Source: Latilactobacillus graminis DSM 20719 (lineage in GTDB: Bacteria; Bacillota; Bacilli; Lactobacillales; Lactobacillaceae). Taken from it: a DNA stretch of 61,158 bases. The stretch spans positions 1-61,158 of the forward strand of contig NZ_AYZB01000021.1 in assembly GCF_001436415.1 (NCBI RefSeq), in the 5' to 3' direction. The notes under the pieces are model-generated. The model was not told the DNA's origin. It searched no databases and saw only the letters and a list, made by a program, of their open reading frames with translations. Shown in pieces: positions 23,403 to 33,723 of this stretch (position 1 is the first letter of the stretch; every line of letters starts with the position of its first letter). The translations under genes and the position numbers were made by a program.

Positions 23403-24167
23403 TCAATTATTTCCATCGGTTTTGTAATAAACTTTTTTAAGATACAAACCGCTAGCTGGTGCAGTTGATCGCGCTTGTTGGCGGTCCTTAACTGCATATA
23501 GTCGTAAAAAATCATGAACATCGCGCCGACCATTACCAATTTCTAAAAGGGTCCCAACTAAGATACGCACCATATTATATAAAAAGCCATTACCGTAAAA
23601 TTCAAAAACAAGTTCATTTTCAACCGAGTCATGCATAACAGTTGCATCATAAATAGTGCGTACTTTATCCTTAATCACCCCGCCAGAGGCCGCAAAGCTA
23701 GTATAATCATGCGTGCCAATAACATCTGGTAAGGCCGCTTTAATCCGTTCAATATCAATCGGATAGGGATAATGCCCGGTGTACCGTCGTTTGAATGGAT
23801 TTGTATAATGACCAAGATCAACCCGATATAAGTAGCGCTTGCCAATTACTGAAAACCGAGCATGAAAATCGGCATCTACTAGTTGGCTATCCATAACCTC
23901 CATATCAAGGGGTAAAAGACTATTTAAAGCACGCAACATGCTAATGGCGGGTAATTCATTCGGATAATCGAAATGGACAACTTGCCCTGTTGCGTGGACG
24001 CCAGCATCCGTTCGACCAGAACCATATACCTGAATACTGGCTCCCTTACTCATCTTGGTCAGTGCCTTTTCTAATGTGCCCTGTACCGTTCGCTGGTTCG
24101 GTTGCACTTGAAAACCAGCAAAATCAGTCCCATCATAAGCAATTGTCACTCGATACCGTTGTGTCAT
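23403..24167 (-). CDS. truA: tRNA pseudouridine(38-40) synthase TruA
   Basis: Isomerises uridines 38-40 in the anticodon arm of many tRNAs. 254 residues; [33 protein letters not shown] and [19 protein letters not shown] contain the fold's signature and the catalytic aspartate of RTDAGVH (about residue 53). The end [20 protein letters not shown] matches as well. ATG at 24167 follows AGAGGGAT; an upstream in-frame extension has no ribosome binding site. Normally it follows ecfT in one operon; here the serine recombinase interrupts the link, so truA needs another promoter. Confidence 0.95.
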   Translation of the reverse strand: MTQRYRVTIAYDGTDFAGFQVQPNQRTVQGTLEKALTKMSKGASIQVYGSGRTDAGVHATGQVVHFDYPNELPAISMLRALNSLLPLDMEVMDSQLVDADFHARFSVIGKRYLYRVDLGHYTNPFKRRYTGHYPYPIDIERIKAALPDVIGTHDYTSFAASGGVIKDKVRTIYDATVMHDSVENELVFEFYGNGFLYNMVRILVGTLLEIGNGRRDVHDFLRLYAVKDRQQARSTAPASGLYLKKVYYKTDGNN

Positions 24168-24290
24168 CTTATCCCTCTTATAGCTAAAATGTAGTACTTC
24201 TATTCTAAATAACTTTTTAAAAAGTAGCAATCTTTTTATGACCGCCGAGGCTTAAAAAATAATTTTAATATGAAAGTGCTCTAAATACTG

Positions 24291-24296
24291 TATAAT
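24291..24296 (+). promoter_or_regulatory. -10 element of the serine recombinase gene
   Basis: TATAAT 35 bases upstream of the start codon, with TG just ahead of it; no convincing -35. Ribosome binding site AAGGAGAG follows. Confidence 0.45.
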
Positions 24297-24330
24297 TGTT
24301 GTTAGATATATAAATAAGGAGAGTTGTTCA

Positions 24331-24885
24331 ATGAAGTTCGGATATGCGCGTGTTTCATCTGCCGGGCAAAGTCTAGCAACCCAGATTAATCAATTAAAAG
24401 CAGAAAGCTGTGATGCTATTTATAGTGAAAAATTTACCGGAACAACTGTCGATCGTCCAAAGTTCAATGCACTTTTAAAACGCGTGACATCCGGTGATAC
24501 AATCGTTGTCACTAAGCTTGACCGTTTCGCTAGAAATACCAAAGAGGCACTTGAAATCATTCAGGAACTCTTTGAAGCACGCATAAAAATCCATATTCTA
24601 AATATGGGAATTATCGAAGATACTCCTTCTGGCCGGCTCATTTTTACCCTATTCAGTGCCTTTGCACAATTTGAACGTGATATGATTATCACAAGAACAC
24701 AAGAAGGTAAGCACAATGCACGGATCACCAATCCTAGTTACAGCGAGGGACGTAAATTAACCTACAGCGACGCTGACATTCAAGCTGCTTTTAATATGCG
24801 TGAAGCTGGGCTTACATACGATCAAATCAGTTACCAGACTGGTATCAGTGCGTCAACGTTGAAACGACGCTTCAAGAAAAATTAG
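24331..24885 (+). CDS. Serine recombinase (resolvase/invertase family)
   Basis: Small site-specific serine recombinase of 184 residues, the size of Tn3-type resolvases and DNA invertases. MKFGYARVSSAGQSLATQINQL contains the catalytic serine (residue 9 or 10); VTKLDRFARNTKEAL and SAFAQFERDMIITRTQEG supply the conserved arginines and the E-helix. The C-terminal LTYDQISYQTGISASTLKRRFKKN is the DNA-binding helix-turn-helix. It lies alone on the plus strand inside an otherwise minus-strand housekeeping operon, with its own promoter and terminator and no transposase nearby. It is probably a relic of a mobile element or plasmid. Confidence 0.92.
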   Translation: MKFGYARVSSAGQSLATQINQLKAESCDAIYSEKFTGTTVDRPKFNALLKRVTSGDTIVVTKLDRFARNTKEALEIIQELFEARIKIHILNMGIIEDTPSGRLIFTLFSAFAQFERDMIITRTQEGKHNARITNPSYSEGRKLTYSDADIQAAFNMREAGLTYDQISYQTGISASTLKRRFKKN

Positions 24886-24890
24886 TACCC

Positions 24891-24936
24891 AAAAAATAAG
24901 GGATAATCAACCAGACTGGTTTGATTACCCCTTTTT
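24891..24936. terminator. Bidirectional terminator between recombinase and ecfT
   Basis: AAGGGATAATCAACCAG pairs with TGGTTTGATTACCCCTT (one mismatch), with A and T runs on the two sides. Confidence 0.85.
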
Positions 24937-24939
24937 GTA

Positions 24940-25731
24940 TTATCTTAAGAAAATCAGTGCAATTGTCAACAAACCCATCAGAATAAACGCAACAGTATCT
25001 TTTGTCCGCCATTTTAAAATCCGATACTTGCTGCGACCTTCGCCGCCTTGATACCCGCGCGCTTCCATCGCAGTTGCTAAATCATCAGCTCGATTAAAGC
25101 TGCTAACAAATAGCGGAATTAAAATCGGCACAATAGCTTTCATTTGTTGGAATAAATTCCCCTCACCAAAATCAACCCCGCGTGCTCGTTGAGCATCCAT
25201 GATTTTAGTTGTTTCGTCCATCAACGTCGGCACAAAACGTAGCGCAATCGAAAGCATTAACGCCACTTCATAAACGGGAAAATGAACGACTTTTAGCGGT
25301 TTAAGAATTGATTCAATCGCATCTGCCAAGGAAAGCGGCGGCGTCGTTAGTGTCAATAAAGTAGACATGAAGATAATCAACACAAAGCGCATAAAGATAT
25401 AGGCGCCATTTATCAACCCATATTGCGTAAGTGACAAAAAGCCCCACTGCCAATAGACATGCCCGCCTCGTGTGAAAAAAATCTGTAATAAGACGGTAAA
25501 GAGGATCAGCCATAGCAGCGGTTTAACCCCCTTAATAAAGAAATCAAGTTTAATTTTTGAGATGCCAATTAGAACCAGTGTAAAGACTAGCAACAAAGCA
25601 TAGGCCTGCCACGTTCTCGCTAAGAAGATAATTCCAATATAGTAAAAACTAGCCAATAACTTGGCCCGTGGATCCATGCGATGCAAAATTGAATCTCCAG
25701 GAATATACCGTCCAAGAATGAGTTTATTCAT
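24940..25731 (-). CDS. ecfT: Energy-coupling factor transporter transmembrane protein EcfT
   Basis: Membrane scaffold of group II ECF vitamin transporters, 263 residues, with five to six hydrophobic segments and the two coupling-helix motifs that contact the ATPases: [13 protein letters not shown] (about residue 165) and [14 protein letters not shown] (about 220). Substrate-binding S components for vitamins dock to it. It overlaps ecfA2 by 8 bases, so translation is coupled. The following gene in most relatives is truA; here a terminator and recombinase intervene. Confidence 0.95.
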   Translation of the reverse strand: MNKLILGRYIPGDSILHRMDPRAKLLASFYYIGIIFLARTWQAYALLLVFTLVLIGISKIKLDFFIKGVKPLLWLILFTVLLQIFFTRGGHVYWQWGFLSLTQYGLINGAYIFMRFVLIIFMSTLLTLTTPPLSLADAIESILKPLKVVHFPVYEVALMLSIALRFVPTLMDETTKIMDAQRARGVDFGEGNLFQQMKAIVPILIPLFVSSFNRADDLATAMEARGYQGGEGRSKYRILKWRTKDTVAFILMGLLTIALIFLR

Positions 25732-26599
25732 GTGCCCGCCCCGCCTTCTTCGGTAATTGTTCAGCTAGTAAAGCTGCCAATTCGTGTTCCGTCAGTGGCA
25801 CTTGATCAAAGATAAAACCGCGGCGACTTAACGCTTGTGCAAATTGCGTGGTAGTCGGTAATCCTAGTTGTTTTTCTGTTAACCAATCCGGATCAGCAAA
25901 AATTTCGCGTGGTGAACCCGTTTTAGCAAGCCGCCCATGTTCCAAAACAATCACATTATCAGCATAGTTGGCGACATCATCCATTTGATGCGTCACCATG
26001 ACAATCGTCATGCCTTGTTCAATATGAAGTTTCTCAAAAAGACCCATCATTTCACGCCGACCAACTGGATCGAGACCCGCTGTTGGTTCATCCAAGACCA
26101 ACACTTCTGGCTGCATCGCTAATACGCCGGCAATTGCCACGCGGCGCATTTGACCGCCCGATAAATCAAAAGGTGATTTGTCAATCACATTAGCGGGTAA
26201 ACCGACGAGTTCAATCATCTCTTTTGCACGTGCAAGTGCTTCGTCTATAGGCACGCCAAAATTCTGTGGACCAAAAGCAATATCTTTTTGCACCGTTGAC
26301 TCAAATAACTGGCTTTCTGGAAATTGAAAAACCATCCCGACCTTTTGGCGTATCGCCTTTAAATGTTTATTATTCGTCTCAGGCGTAATTTCCCGTGTTC
26401 CAATTTTAACAACACCACTCGTTGGCTTTAAAAGCGCATTAAGATGTTGTAACAGCGTCGATTTACCGCTACCCGTATGACCAATCAAGGCCGTGTATGA
26501 GCCACTGGGAATTGTGACATTGATGTCTTGTAGCCCCACTCCTTGAAAAGGCGTACCTGGCTGATAAGTGTAGCTTACATTTTGGAATGTAATGTCCAT
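25724..26599 (-). CDS. ecfA2: Energy-coupling factor ATPase EcfA2
   Basis: Cytosolic ATPase of the ECF module, 291 residues. Walker [10 protein letters not shown] (about residue 37), signature LSGGQMRRV, Walker [13 protein letters not shown] and a switch histidine in VTHQMDD are all intact. The C-terminal extension after residue 240 is the EcfA dimerisation domain. It overlaps ecfA1 by 25 bases and ecfT by 8, consistent with stoichiometric production of the A1-A2-T complex. Confidence 0.95.
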   Translation of the reverse strand: MDITFQNVSYTYQPGTPFQGVGLQDINVTIPSGSYTALIGHTGSGKSTLLQHLNALLKPTSGVVKIGTREITPETNNKHLKAIRQKVGMVFQFPESQLFESTVQKDIAFGPQNFGVPIDEALARAKEMIELVGLPANVIDKSPFDLSGGQMRRVAIAGVLAMQPEVLVLDEPTAGLDPVGRREMMGLFEKLHIEQGMTIVMVTHQMDDVANYADNVIVLEHGRLAKTGSPREIFADPDWLTEKQLGLPTTTQFAQALSRRGFIFDQVPLTEHELAALLAEQLPKKAGRAHE

Positions 26600-27420
26600 A
26601 AATAATCAACCATCCTTTCCGTTGTCAGGTAATCTGTAGGCATTTCAATCTGCAGTTTATTCAATGCTGCTTTTAACTTCTCTGGATATGGAACATCTAA
26701 TCCTAAATCCAGTAAACGTTGGCCATACGCAAAAATATCAGCCGGTGTCCCTTGATCGTAAACTTGCCCATTATCTAATATAATAATTCGATCCGCACTG
26801 GCAGCCTCGTCAATATCATGCGTAATTGATAAAACCGTCATATTCGTTTCTTGTTTCAATTTATGAATCGTTGCCAGGACTTCTTCACGCCCTTTAGGAT
26901 CTAGCATGCTTGTTGCTTCATCGAGAATCAAAATCTCCGGTTGTTGCGCAATAATCCCGGCTAAGGCGACTCGCTGTTTCTGACCACCTGACAACCGACT
27001 TGGTTCCCGTTTTAAGTAGTCAAGCATGCCAACCCGCTTCACAGCCTCCTGGACACGTTCAATCATTTCTGGTCGTGGCACTCCTTGGTTTTCCAGACCA
27101 AAAGCAACATCGTCTTCAACTGTAGCACCCACAAATTGGTTATCCGGATTTTGAAAAACCATTCCAATTTTTTTCCGAATCGACCAGACCGTATCTAATG
27201 CCAACGGTAAGTCATCAATCATTACTGACCCTGACTGTAAATCTAACAGGCCATTCAGTGATTTGGCAAAAGTACTCTTGCCACTGCCATTATGACCAAT
27301 AATCGCGACCCATTCACCAGCGTTGATACTAACAGAAAGATTGTTCAAAGCTAAATGCCCATCAGATTGTGGATATTCATATTTTAACTGTTCAACTTGA
27401 ATTATTTTTTGCTCATCCAT
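26575..27420 (-). CDS. ecfA1: Energy-coupling factor ATPase EcfA1
   Basis: Second ATPase of the ECF module, 281 residues when started at ATG 27420 ([17 protein letters not shown]), the family's normal length. Walker [10 protein letters not shown], signature LSGGQKQRV, Walker [13 protein letters not shown] and SITHDIDEA are present; the Walker B glutamate followed by AT is usual for EcfA1. The ribosome binding site is weak (GGGTTA or a distant AAGGAA). The gene follows rplQ after a terminator and a 145-base gap, so it probably has its own promoter, which I could not locate with confidence. Confidence 0.93.
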   Translation of the reverse strand: MDEQKIIQVEQLKYEYPQSDGHLALNNLSVSINAGEWVAIIGHNGSGKSTFAKSLNGLLDLQSGSVMIDDLPLALDTVWSIRKKIGMVFQNPDNQFVGATVEDDVAFGLENQGVPRPEMIERVQEAVKRVGMLDYLKREPSRLSGGQKQRVALAGIIAQQPEILILDEATSMLDPKGREEVLATIHKLKQETNMTVLSITHDIDEAASADRIIILDNGQVYDQGTPADIFAYGQRLLDLGLDVPYPEKLKAALNKLQIEMPTDYLTTERMVDYLWTLHSKM

Positions 27421-27565
27421 GTTTAGTAACCCGTATTTTCCTTGGAATAAATGCCTATTGATAATCGTATCAGTACACATTTAAAAATTAAAAACCTATT
27501 CCCATTTTATCATATATTGAAACATAACGCCTTTGTTAGTTATTCTTTATCGCAAAACGAAAATA

Positions 27566-27608
27566 ACAAAAAAACGTCTAACTCCGCTTAAATCCAGAAT
27601 TAGACGTT
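27566..27608 (-). terminator. Terminator of the ribosomal operon after rplQ
   Basis: AACGTCTAA (27573-27581) pairs with TTAGACGTT (27600-27608); the minus strand continues with seven T residues. Confidence 0.9.
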
Positions 27609-27624
27609 ATTATGTAAATCATTA

Positions 27625-27711
27625 ATCGATGAAAGCCATCCTCTGGTGCTAGCATGACTTTAGGACTAGACTCGGAATGTCTCCACCATCATAGCGCCCT
27701 GTCTCATCGAT
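27625..27711 (-). ncRNA. L17 downstream element (3' UTR of rplQ)
   Basis: An 87-nt segment directly after rplQ is closed by ATCGATGA/TCATCGAT (27704-27711 with 27625-27632) and contains an inner GCTA-TGA/TCA-TAGC stem. A conserved RNA called the L17 downstream element is known in lactic acid bacteria and Listeria immediately 3' of the L17 gene. Position and closed structure fit; primary-sequence match was not tested. Confidence 0.65.
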
Positions 27712-27735
27712 CAAATGACCTAAATTATTTTGTGA

Positions 27736-28116
27736 TTATACAAGTTCAATAATCACCATTAATGCACCGTCACCACGACGAGGGGCTGTTTTAAGAATAC
27801 GTGTGTAGCCACCATTTCTTTCAGCATAACGTGGAGCAATGTCACTAAATAATTTTTGTAATGCAGATTGAACGATTACAGCATCGTCTTCTTCACGAAT
27901 ATCAGCTACTTCATTACGAACGAATGCTGCAGCTTGACGACGAGCATGTAAATCACCGCGTTTACCTAAAGTGATCATTTTTTCAGTTGTTTTACGAATT
28001 TCTTTGGCACGAGCTTCAGTAGTAATAATACGTTCATTGATAATTAAATCTGTTGTCAAATCACGTAACATTGCCTTACGTTGTGAGCTAGTGCGACCTA
28101 ATTTACGATAACTCAT
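27736..28116 (-). CDS. rplQ: 50S ribosomal protein L17
   Basis: Large-subunit protein near the exit tunnel, 126 residues. [23 protein letters not shown] and [25 protein letters not shown] are L17 signatures. It is the last gene of the long ribosomal operon, 26 bases behind rpoA, and is followed by the structured 3' UTR and terminator. Confidence 0.97.
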   Translation of the reverse strand: MSYRKLGRTSSQRKAMLRDLTTDLIINERIITTEARAKEIRKTTEKMITLGKRGDLHARRQAAAFVRNEVADIREEDDAVIVQSALQKLFSDIAPRYAERNGGYTRILKTAPRRGDGALMVIIELV

Positions 28117-28142
28117 GAATGGAGTCCCTCCTTCTTATCAGT

Positions 28143-29081
28143 TTATTCTTCTGTGCGTAAGCCTAAGCCAAGATCAGATAACTTGTTCTTAACTTCTTCC
28201 AACGACTTGCGCCCAAGATTTCTAACTTTCATCATATCTGCTTCTGATTTGTCAGTTAACTCTTGAACAGTGTTGATGCCAGCTCGTTTCAAACAGTTGT
28301 ATGAACGAACTGATAAATCCAACTCTTCAATTGTCATTTCAAGCATTTTCTCTTTATGTGTCTCTTCTTTTTCGACCATGATTTCAGCATTTTTTGCTTC
28401 ATCAGTAAGATCTACAAAGATTGCCAAATGCTCTGTCATAATCTTCGCAGCTAAGCTAATAGCTTCTCTAGGACTGATGGAACCGTTTGTCCAAACATCA
28501 AGTGTTAACTTGTCGAAATCGTTACGACGACCAACACGTGTACTTTCTACTTGATAGTTGACACGACTGATTGGGGTATAAATTGAGTCGATTGGCAAAA
28601 CACCAATTGGCATATCGTCTGACTTGTTTTGATCAGCAGCAACATAACCACGGCCTTTTTTAACTGTCATTCGCACGTGAAAATTGCCGCCTTCAGCTAC
28701 TGTACAAATATATTGATCAGTATTTAAGACTTCAACATCATCATCCGAAATGATATCAGCAGCAGTAACTGTTGCCGGACCTTTAACGTCGATTTCAATT
28801 GTTTTGTCTTCTTCAACATGCAATTTAAGTGCTAATTTTTTAATATTCAAAATGATTTGTGTTACGTCTTCTAAAACGCCATCAATCGTTGAAAATTCAT
28901 GTAAAACACCATCAATTTGAATATCTGTGACAGCAGTACCTGGCAAAGAAGCGAGTAGAATACGGCGTAAGGAGTTACCTAAAGTCGTACCATAGCCACG
29001 TTCAAGTGGTTCCACAACGAATTTACCGTAGTTAGTACTTTCATCAACCTTTGTAATGTTTGGTTTTTCAAATTCGATCAT
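28143..29081 (-). CDS. rpoA: DNA-directed RNA polymerase subunit alpha
   Basis: 312 residues. The N-terminal domain ([29 protein letters not shown]) assembles the polymerase core; the C-terminal domain (from about residue 245: [48 protein letters not shown]) binds UP elements and activators. Both domains and the acidic linker [13 protein letters not shown] are complete. It sits between rpsK and rplQ as in most bacteria. Confidence 0.98.
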   Translation of the reverse strand: MIEFEKPNITKVDESTNYGKFVVEPLERGYGTTLGNSLRRILLASLPGTAVTDIQIDGVLHEFSTIDGVLEDVTQIILNIKKLALKLHVEEDKTIEIDVKGPATVTAADIISDDDVEVLNTDQYICTVAEGGNFHVRMTVKKGRGYVAADQNKSDDMPIGVLPIDSIYTPISRVNYQVESTRVGRRNDFDKLTLDVWTNGSISPREAISLAAKIMTEHLAIFVDLTDEAKNAEIMVEKEETHKEKMLEMTIEELDLSVRSYNCLKRAGINTVQELTDKSEADMMKVRNLGRKSLEEVKNKLSDLGLGLRTEE

Positions 29082-29164
29082 TCTTATCTTTTACCCCTTT
29101 CAAAACGAGAAGTGTTTATACGTGAACACGTTTCAGTTTGTCTCAAAATGAAGCGTAGCCCAGA

Positions 29165-29557
29165 CTAAACACGACGGCGTTTTGGAGGACGAGATCCATT
29201 ATGAGGAACTGGTGTAACGTCACGAATAGCAGTAACTTCTAAACCAGTTGCTTGTAATGAGCGAATTGCAGCTTCACGGCCAGAACCTGGTCCCTTAACA
29301 GCAACTTCAACAGATTTCATACCATGTTCCATGGCTTCTTTACCAGCAGCTTCTGCAGCCATTTGAGCAGCAAAAGGTGTTGACTTACGACTACCTTTGA
29401 AGCCTAATGAACCAGCAGATGACCATGCAACAGCATTCCCATTGGGATCAGTAACCATCACAAGAGTGTTGTTAAATGTTGAATGAATATGCGCAACACC
29501 GGCTTCGATATTTTTCTTCACACGACGCTTACGTGGGGCATTTTTCTTGTTTGCCAT
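29165..29557 (-). CDS. rpsK: 30S ribosomal protein S11
   Basis: Small-subunit platform protein of 130 residues. [46 protein letters not shown] and the C-terminal [18 protein letters not shown] are diagnostic. The order rpsM-rpsK-rpoA-rplQ is the alpha operon. ATG at 29557 follows AGGAGG. Confidence 0.98.
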   Translation of the reverse strand: MANKKNAPRKRRVKKNIEAGVAHIHSTFNNTLVMVTDPNGNAVAWSSAGSLGFKGSRKSTPFAAQMAAEAAGKEAMEHGMKSVEVAVKGPGSGREAAIRSLQATGLEVTAIRDVTPVPHNGSRPPKRRRV

Positions 29558-29580
29558 AAATTATAACCTCCTTTTACTGA

Positions 29581-29946
29581 TTATTTCTTCTTGCCTGCCA
29601 TTGTAACTTTCTTGCCTTTACGAGTCCGTGCGTTATTCTTCGTGTTTTGACCACGAACTGGTAATCCACGACGATGACGCATGCCACGATAAGAACCGAT
29701 TTCTTGTAGACGTTTGATGTTCAAGCTAACTTCACGACGAAGATCGCCTTCAACTTTAACCTTATCGATTGCTGCACGGATCTTATCTTCTTGATCCGGC
29801 GTTAAATCACGAGTACGGACGTCTTCTGCGACGCCAGCATCAGCCAAGACTTTAACGGCAGTTGTATTTCCGATACCGAAAATATAAGTTAAAGCAATCA
29901 CAATTTGTTTATCACGTGGTAAATCCACACCTGCGATACGTGCCAT
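29581..29946 (-). CDS. rpsM: 30S ribosomal protein S13
   Basis: Small-subunit head protein of 121 residues contacting P-site tRNA and forming intersubunit bridges. [26 protein letters not shown] and the C-terminal [21 protein letters not shown] are signatures. The start has GCAGGAGGTGC upstream. It follows rpmJ in the usual order. Confidence 0.98.
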   Translation of the reverse strand: MARIAGVDLPRDKQIVIALTYIFGIGNTTAVKVLADAGVAEDVRTRDLTPDQEDKIRAAIDKVKVEGDLRREVSLNIKRLQEIGSYRGMRHRRGLPVRGQNTKNNARTRKGKKVTMAGKKK

Positions 29947-29971
29947 TCTTGCACCTCCTGCTTAATTAATA

Positions 29972-30088
29972 TTAACCTTGACGTTGTTTATGTTTTGGAT
30001 TAGCTGCGCAGATAATCATAACGCGGCCTTTTCGTTTGACAACTTTACAATGTTCACACATTGGTTTTACTGATGGTCTTACTTTCAT
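29972..30088 (-). CDS. rpmJ: 50S ribosomal protein L36
   Basis: 38 residues, starting [20 protein letters not shown], with a zinc ribbon of C11, C14, C27 and H33 (the zinc-binding type). The spacing between C27 and H33 is one residue longer than in B. subtilis, as in other lactobacilli. ATG at 30088 follows AAGGAGGT. It lies in its standard place between infA and rpsM. Confidence 0.95.
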   Translation of the reverse strand: MKVRPSVKPMCEHCKVVKRKGRVMIICAANPKHKQRQG

Positions 30089-30120
30089 ATCGACTGACCT
30101 CCTTGATATGATCCTTACGT

Positions 30121-30339
30121 CTATTTAAAACGATACGTAATTCGTCCCTTAGTCAAATCATAGGGTGACAATTCAACTGTCACACGATCACCAGGTAAAA
30201 TTTTAATATAATTCTTACGAATTTTACCAGAAACATGTGCCAGAATAATGGCCCCATTTTCAAGTTCTACTTTAAACATTGCATTTGGTAAAGTATCAGT
30301 TACTTTACCTTCAATTTCAATGACGTCATCTTTTGCCAC
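30121..30339 (-). CDS. infA: Translation initiation factor IF-1
   Basis: 72-residue OB-fold protein that occupies the A site during initiation: [65 protein letters not shown]. The start is GTG at 30339 behind AAGGGGGT. It follows adk by about 190 bases, with a promoter and hairpin between, unlike the tight spacing of its neighbours. Confidence 0.97.
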   Translation of the reverse strand: MAKDDVIEIEGKVTDTLPNAMFKVELENGAIILAHVSGKIRKNYIKILPGDRVTVELSPYDLTKGRITYRFK

Positions 30340-30374
30340 GCAAAAGTACCCCCTTGTGGTTGTGAAAATTCATA

Positions 30375-30405
30375 CAGAAAAATGGTGAGCGCTCTCCGCC
30401 TCACC
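30375..30405 (-). terminator. Hairpin with U-rich tail ahead of infA
   Basis: GGTGAG/CTCACC stem (30384-30405) with inner GC pair is followed on the minus strand by ATTTTTC. It may be a partial terminator for adk or an attenuator of infA, since a promoter lies upstream of it. Confidence 0.45.
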
Positions 30406-30425
30406 GTTAGTGGTCATACCGAGAT

Positions 30426-30434
30426 ATTATATCA
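30426..30434 (-). promoter_or_regulatory. Extended -10 promoter for infA-rplQ
   Basis: Minus-strand TGATATAAT (TGn plus consensus -10). It would let the alpha-operon part be transcribed independently of the upstream ribosomal genes. Upstream, ACTAGTCA/TGACTAGT arms (about 30480-30535) form a further large stem-loop after adk. Confidence 0.5.
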
Positions 30435-30530
30435 CAAGTATTAAATTTTTAAAAGCACTGAAATTTCTGTCATTAATAACTAGTCAGGCTTTTACGTGAA
30501 CAATGACCATAAGATCACTTGAGTTGATGA

Positions 30531-31187
30531 CTAGTCTTTAATAGTATCAAGTACTTTTTGAACGGCAGAGAACACAGCATCAATTTCTTGATTTCCATCT
30601 ACCGTATAAAGTAGGTTTCGTTTTGCATAATAATCTAGTAAAGGTGTATTCATTTCAATATTGACCTTTAAACGATTCTTAACCGTTTCAGGTTTATCGT
30701 CTTCTCGTTGGAAGAAAACATGTCCGCCACAACGATCACATGTGCCTTCCACTTTAGTTGGATGATAAAGTTTGTGATACGTTGCACCACAATTTTTACA
30801 AATAAAGCGTCCTGATAAACGATCAGCTAAGATTTCAGGATCAACATCAATGTTGATCACTCCATCTAAAGGCTTACTTAATTTATCAGTAATAGTCGCT
30901 AAAGCATCCGCCTGATCAAGAGTCCGTGGAAAACCATCAAGAAGATAACCTACACTAGTGTCTGCTTGTGCAAGACGTTCCTCAACAATTCCGTTTGTCA
31001 CATCATCTGGTACCAATTCACCTTTATCGATGAAAGTCTTAGCTTTTACCCCAAGTTCAGTTTGATCTGCCATCGCAGCACGAAACATATCACCAGTTGA
31101 AATATGTGGAATATGATAAGCGTCAACAATCTTTTCAGCTTGCGTTCCCTTACCAGCGCCGGGAAGTCCCATTAACATGAGATTCAT
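30531..31187 (-). CDS. adk: Adenylate kinase
   Basis: Converts AMP and ATP to two ADP in the cytosol. 218 residues, with the P-loop [11 protein letters not shown] at the N-terminus, AMP-binding HISTGDMFR, and [12 protein letters not shown]. The LID domain carries [25 protein letters not shown], four cysteines of the zinc-binding Gram-positive type. It follows secY in the standard order. Confidence 0.98.
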   Translation of the reverse strand: MNLMLMGLPGAGKGTQAEKIVDAYHIPHISTGDMFRAAMADQTELGVKAKTFIDKGELVPDDVTNGIVEERLAQADTSVGYLLDGFPRTLDQADALATITDKLSKPLDGVINIDVDPEILADRLSGRFICKNCGATYHKLYHPTKVEGTCDRCGGHVFFQREDDKPETVKNRLKVNIEMNTPLLDYYAKRNLLYTVDGNQEIDAVFSAVQKVLDTIKD

Positions 31188-31239
31188 GTCTTTGCCTCCT
31201 ATTTAAAACCAGGATTCAATCTTTTAACCCGATAATTAT

Positions 31240-32535
31240 TTATCGAATAAATCCAACGTATTTACGCTTCATAAGTAACCCTTCAAGTTGACGTGTACTT
31301 TCTAAAGCAACACCAACCACGATTAGTAAACTCGTCCCACCTAAACCAATTGATTGAGGTAAGCCACCGAGGTTTGCCGCTAGTTGTGGTAATAATGCAA
31401 TTACCCCAAGGAACAACGCTCCAACAGTTGAAAGTCGCATCAATACGCTAGACAGATACTTCTCTGTCCCTTTACCCGGCCAAACGCCTGGAATATAACT
31501 CCCCTGTTTGGTCAGATTCTCTGCCACTTTTTCAGGGTTGACCTGAACAAAGGCGTAGAAGAAGGTAAAGAGAACAATGAGCACCGTATAAACAATCGAG
31601 CCCGTCACAGTCTGCATACTAAAGATATTTGATAATACTTTAAACCAAGTATCTGTACTATGACTAGACTGGAAGGCCATTAAGATCGTTTGAGGTGTCA
31701 TAATAAATGAACTAGCAAAAATAACCGGAATCACACCTGCAACATTAACTTTCAGTGGTAGGTAACTATTTTCACCTGCACCAGCTTCACGACGTGTGTA
31801 TTGAATCGGAATCTTTCGATTTGCCTGTTGAACCCAGGTTACAAAAGTGACAATTATTAGAATCACAATAATTAAACCGATGATGAATAAAATTCCTTTC
31901 CACATATCACCTTTTGAAGCATTCAAGACTTGCTCACGGAAGATCTGATAAAGGCCGCTTGGAAGGCGCGCAATAATCCCCGCAAAGATGATCATTGATA
32001 CGCCGTTACCCAAGCCTTTATCGGTTATTTGTTCACCCAACCAAGTAATTAACATCGTACCACCGGTTAAGATAATTCCAATGCTAACAAAGGTCTTAAC
32101 CCCTGGATCTTTAACCAAACCCATTTGACTGAGTGAGTTAAAACCAGCGGTAATCCCAATCGATTGAATAAATGCCAAAGCGATGGTTAAGTAACGTGTC
32201 ACCTGGTTCAGTTTACGTCGTCCAACTTCACCTTGCTTGCTCCATTCAACAAATTTAGGCACAATGTCCATTTGCAGCAATTGCACCACAATTTGAGCAG
32301 TAATGAATGGCGAAACTCCCATTGAGAAGATTGAATAGTTTGCCAAGCCGCCCCCACTAACTGTATCAAGTAATGGGATCAACCCGGTCGATCCCAACTT
32401 AGTCAATGCTCCGGCATTCACTCCTGGTACCGTAATTTGCGCGCCTAAACGATAAACGATCAAAACGCCTAAAGTAAACAAAATTTTACTACGAATTTCT
32501 TTTACTTTAAATGCGTTTTTGAGTGTCTTTAGCAA
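31240..32535 (-). CDS. secY: Preprotein translocase subunit SecY
   Basis: Channel-forming membrane protein of the Sec translocon, 431 residues with ten transmembrane segments. IPGVWPGKGTEKYLSSVLMRLS and RKIPIQYTRRE (cytosolic loops that contact SecA or the ribosome) and the plug-region sequence around GGGLANYSIFSMGVSPFITAQIVVQLL are present. It abuts rplO with no intergenic base, as in many Firmicutes. Confidence 0.98.
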   Translation of the reverse strand: MLKTLKNAFKVKEIRSKILFTLGVLIVYRLGAQITVPGVNAGALTKLGSTGLIPLLDTVSGGGLANYSIFSMGVSPFITAQIVVQLLQMDIVPKFVEWSKQGEVGRRKLNQVTRYLTIALAFIQSIGITAGFNSLSQMGLVKDPGVKTFVSIGIILTGGTMLITWLGEQITDKGLGNGVSMIIFAGIIARLPSGLYQIFREQVLNASKGDMWKGILFIIGLIIVILIIVTFVTWVQQANRKIPIQYTRREAGAGENSYLPLKVNVAGVIPVIFASSFIMTPQTILMAFQSSHSTDTWFKVLSNIFSMQTVTGSIVYTVLIVLFTFFYAFVQVNPEKVAENLTKQGSYIPGVWPGKGTEKYLSSVLMRLSTVGALFLGVIALLPQLAANLGGLPQSIGLGGTSLLIVVGVALESTRQLEGLLMKRKYVGFIR

Positions 32536-32970
32536 TTAAATCACCTCAATTGAACCGCCAGCAGCTTCTACAGCAGCTTTTGCAGCTTCAGAATACTTGC
32601 TTACCTTAATGTTCAATTTTTTGTTTAATTCACCATTCGCTAATAATTTAACACCTGATAATTCATTTTTAACAACGCCTGCTTCAATTAGAACAGTTGC
32701 AGTAATTTCTGCACCGTCTTCAAAACGATTTAAATCATTCAAATTAACAACTGCATATTCTTTACGGTTGATATTTTTGAATCCACGTTTTGGCATCCGT
32801 CGGAATAAAGGCATTTGCCCACCTTCAAAGCCTAAACGAACCTTACTACGGGCTTTTTGGCCTTTTTGACCACGACCTGCAGTCTTACCAGTACCTGAAG
32901 AAGTCCCACGGCCGACACGTTTGCGAACGTCACGAGCACCTTCATTAGGTTTCATTTCATGTAATTTCAT
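32536..32970 (-). CDS. rplO: 50S ribosomal protein L15
   Basis: Large-subunit protein of 144 residues when started at ATG 32970 ([22 protein letters not shown]), with AAGGAGG 12 bases upstream. [28 protein letters not shown] is the family signature. An upstream GTG overlaps the ribosome binding site and is rejected. Stop abuts the secY start. Confidence 0.97.
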   Translation of the reverse strand: MKLHEMKPNEGARDVRKRVGRGTSSGTGKTAGRGQKGQKARSKVRLGFEGGQMPLFRRMPKRGFKNINRKEYAVVNLNDLNRFEDGAEITATVLIEAGVVKNELSGVKLLANGELNKKLNIKVSKYSEAAKAAVEAAGGSIEVI

Positions 32971-33004
32971 TATTGTGCGCACCTCCTTGCAATATATGTT
33001 GAAA

Positions 33005-33190
33005 TTAATCTTTAATTTCTTCGACTGTTACTAAATGTGCGAGTTTAAAAATCACGCCACGAGTTGCAGCATCATCTGGTTTGATTACAGAACTATTTAC
33101 TCGGTTCAAGCCAAATTCTTTGACCATTTTACGTTGTTCTGGAAGACGATGAGCAGCACTTTTTCTTAAAGTAATCTTTAATTTAGCCAT
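33005..33190 (-). CDS. rpmD: 50S ribosomal protein L30
   Basis: 61-residue protein: [31 protein letters not shown] is the short-form bacterial L30 signature. It lies between rpsE and rplO, as usual, with AGGAGG at the start. Confidence 0.97.
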   Translation of the reverse strand: MAKLKITLRKSAAHRLPEQRKMVKEFGLNRVNSSVIKPDDAATRGVIFKLAHLVTVEEIKD

Positions 33191-33204
33191 GTTCAGTTAT
33201 CCTC

Positions 33205-33705
33205 CTAGTTTTGTAAGCTTTCTACAGATACATTACGTAATTCTGCAATTTCTTCAGCAGTCTTCATACGAGTTAAACCGTCAATTGTGGCCCGGATAAC
33301 ATTGATAGCTGTTTTGCTACCTAATGTTTTACTTGTCACATCATCGATTCCTGCTAATTCCATAACGGCACGAACGGCACCACCGGCAGCAATACCAGAA
33401 CCTTCAACAGCTGGTTTTAATAGAACACGGCCAGCGCCGAAGCGACCAATAATTTCATGAGGTAATGTTGTTCCGACCTTAGGAACATTGATAAGATTCT
33501 TTTTAGCGTCTTCAACGGCTTTACGGATTGCTTCAGGAACTTCTTGTGCTTTACCTGTCCCGAAACCAACGTGACCGTCTTTATCACCAACGATTACAAT
33601 TGCTGCGAAACGTAGACGACGTCCACCTTTAACAACTTTTGTAACTCGGTTGATTGAAACAACGCGATCTTCTAAATCTAAATGAGTTGGATCAATGTAA
33701 GTCAT
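33205..33705 (-). CDS. rpsE: 30S ribosomal protein S5
   Basis: Decoding-accuracy protein of 166 residues. [51 protein letters not shown] is the conserved dsRNA-binding-like N-domain. The spectinomycin-loop region (VVKGGRR) has the wild-type sequence. Order rplR-rpsE-rpmD is standard. Confidence 0.98.
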   Translation of the reverse strand: MTYIDPTHLDLEDRVVSINRVTKVVKGGRRLRFAAIVIVGDKDGHVGFGTGKAQEVPEAIRKAVEDAKKNLINVPKVGTTLPHEIIGRFGAGRVLLKPAVEGSGIAAGGAVRAVMELAGIDDVTSKTLGSKTAINVIRATIDGLTRMKTAEEIAELRNVSVESLQN

Positions 33706-33723
33706 AAATGGTTTTCCTCCTTA

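Noticed and set aside
24331-24885. Phage integration site
   Set aside because: The recombinase is of the small resolvase type, and no phage gene, att duplication or tRNA is next to it.
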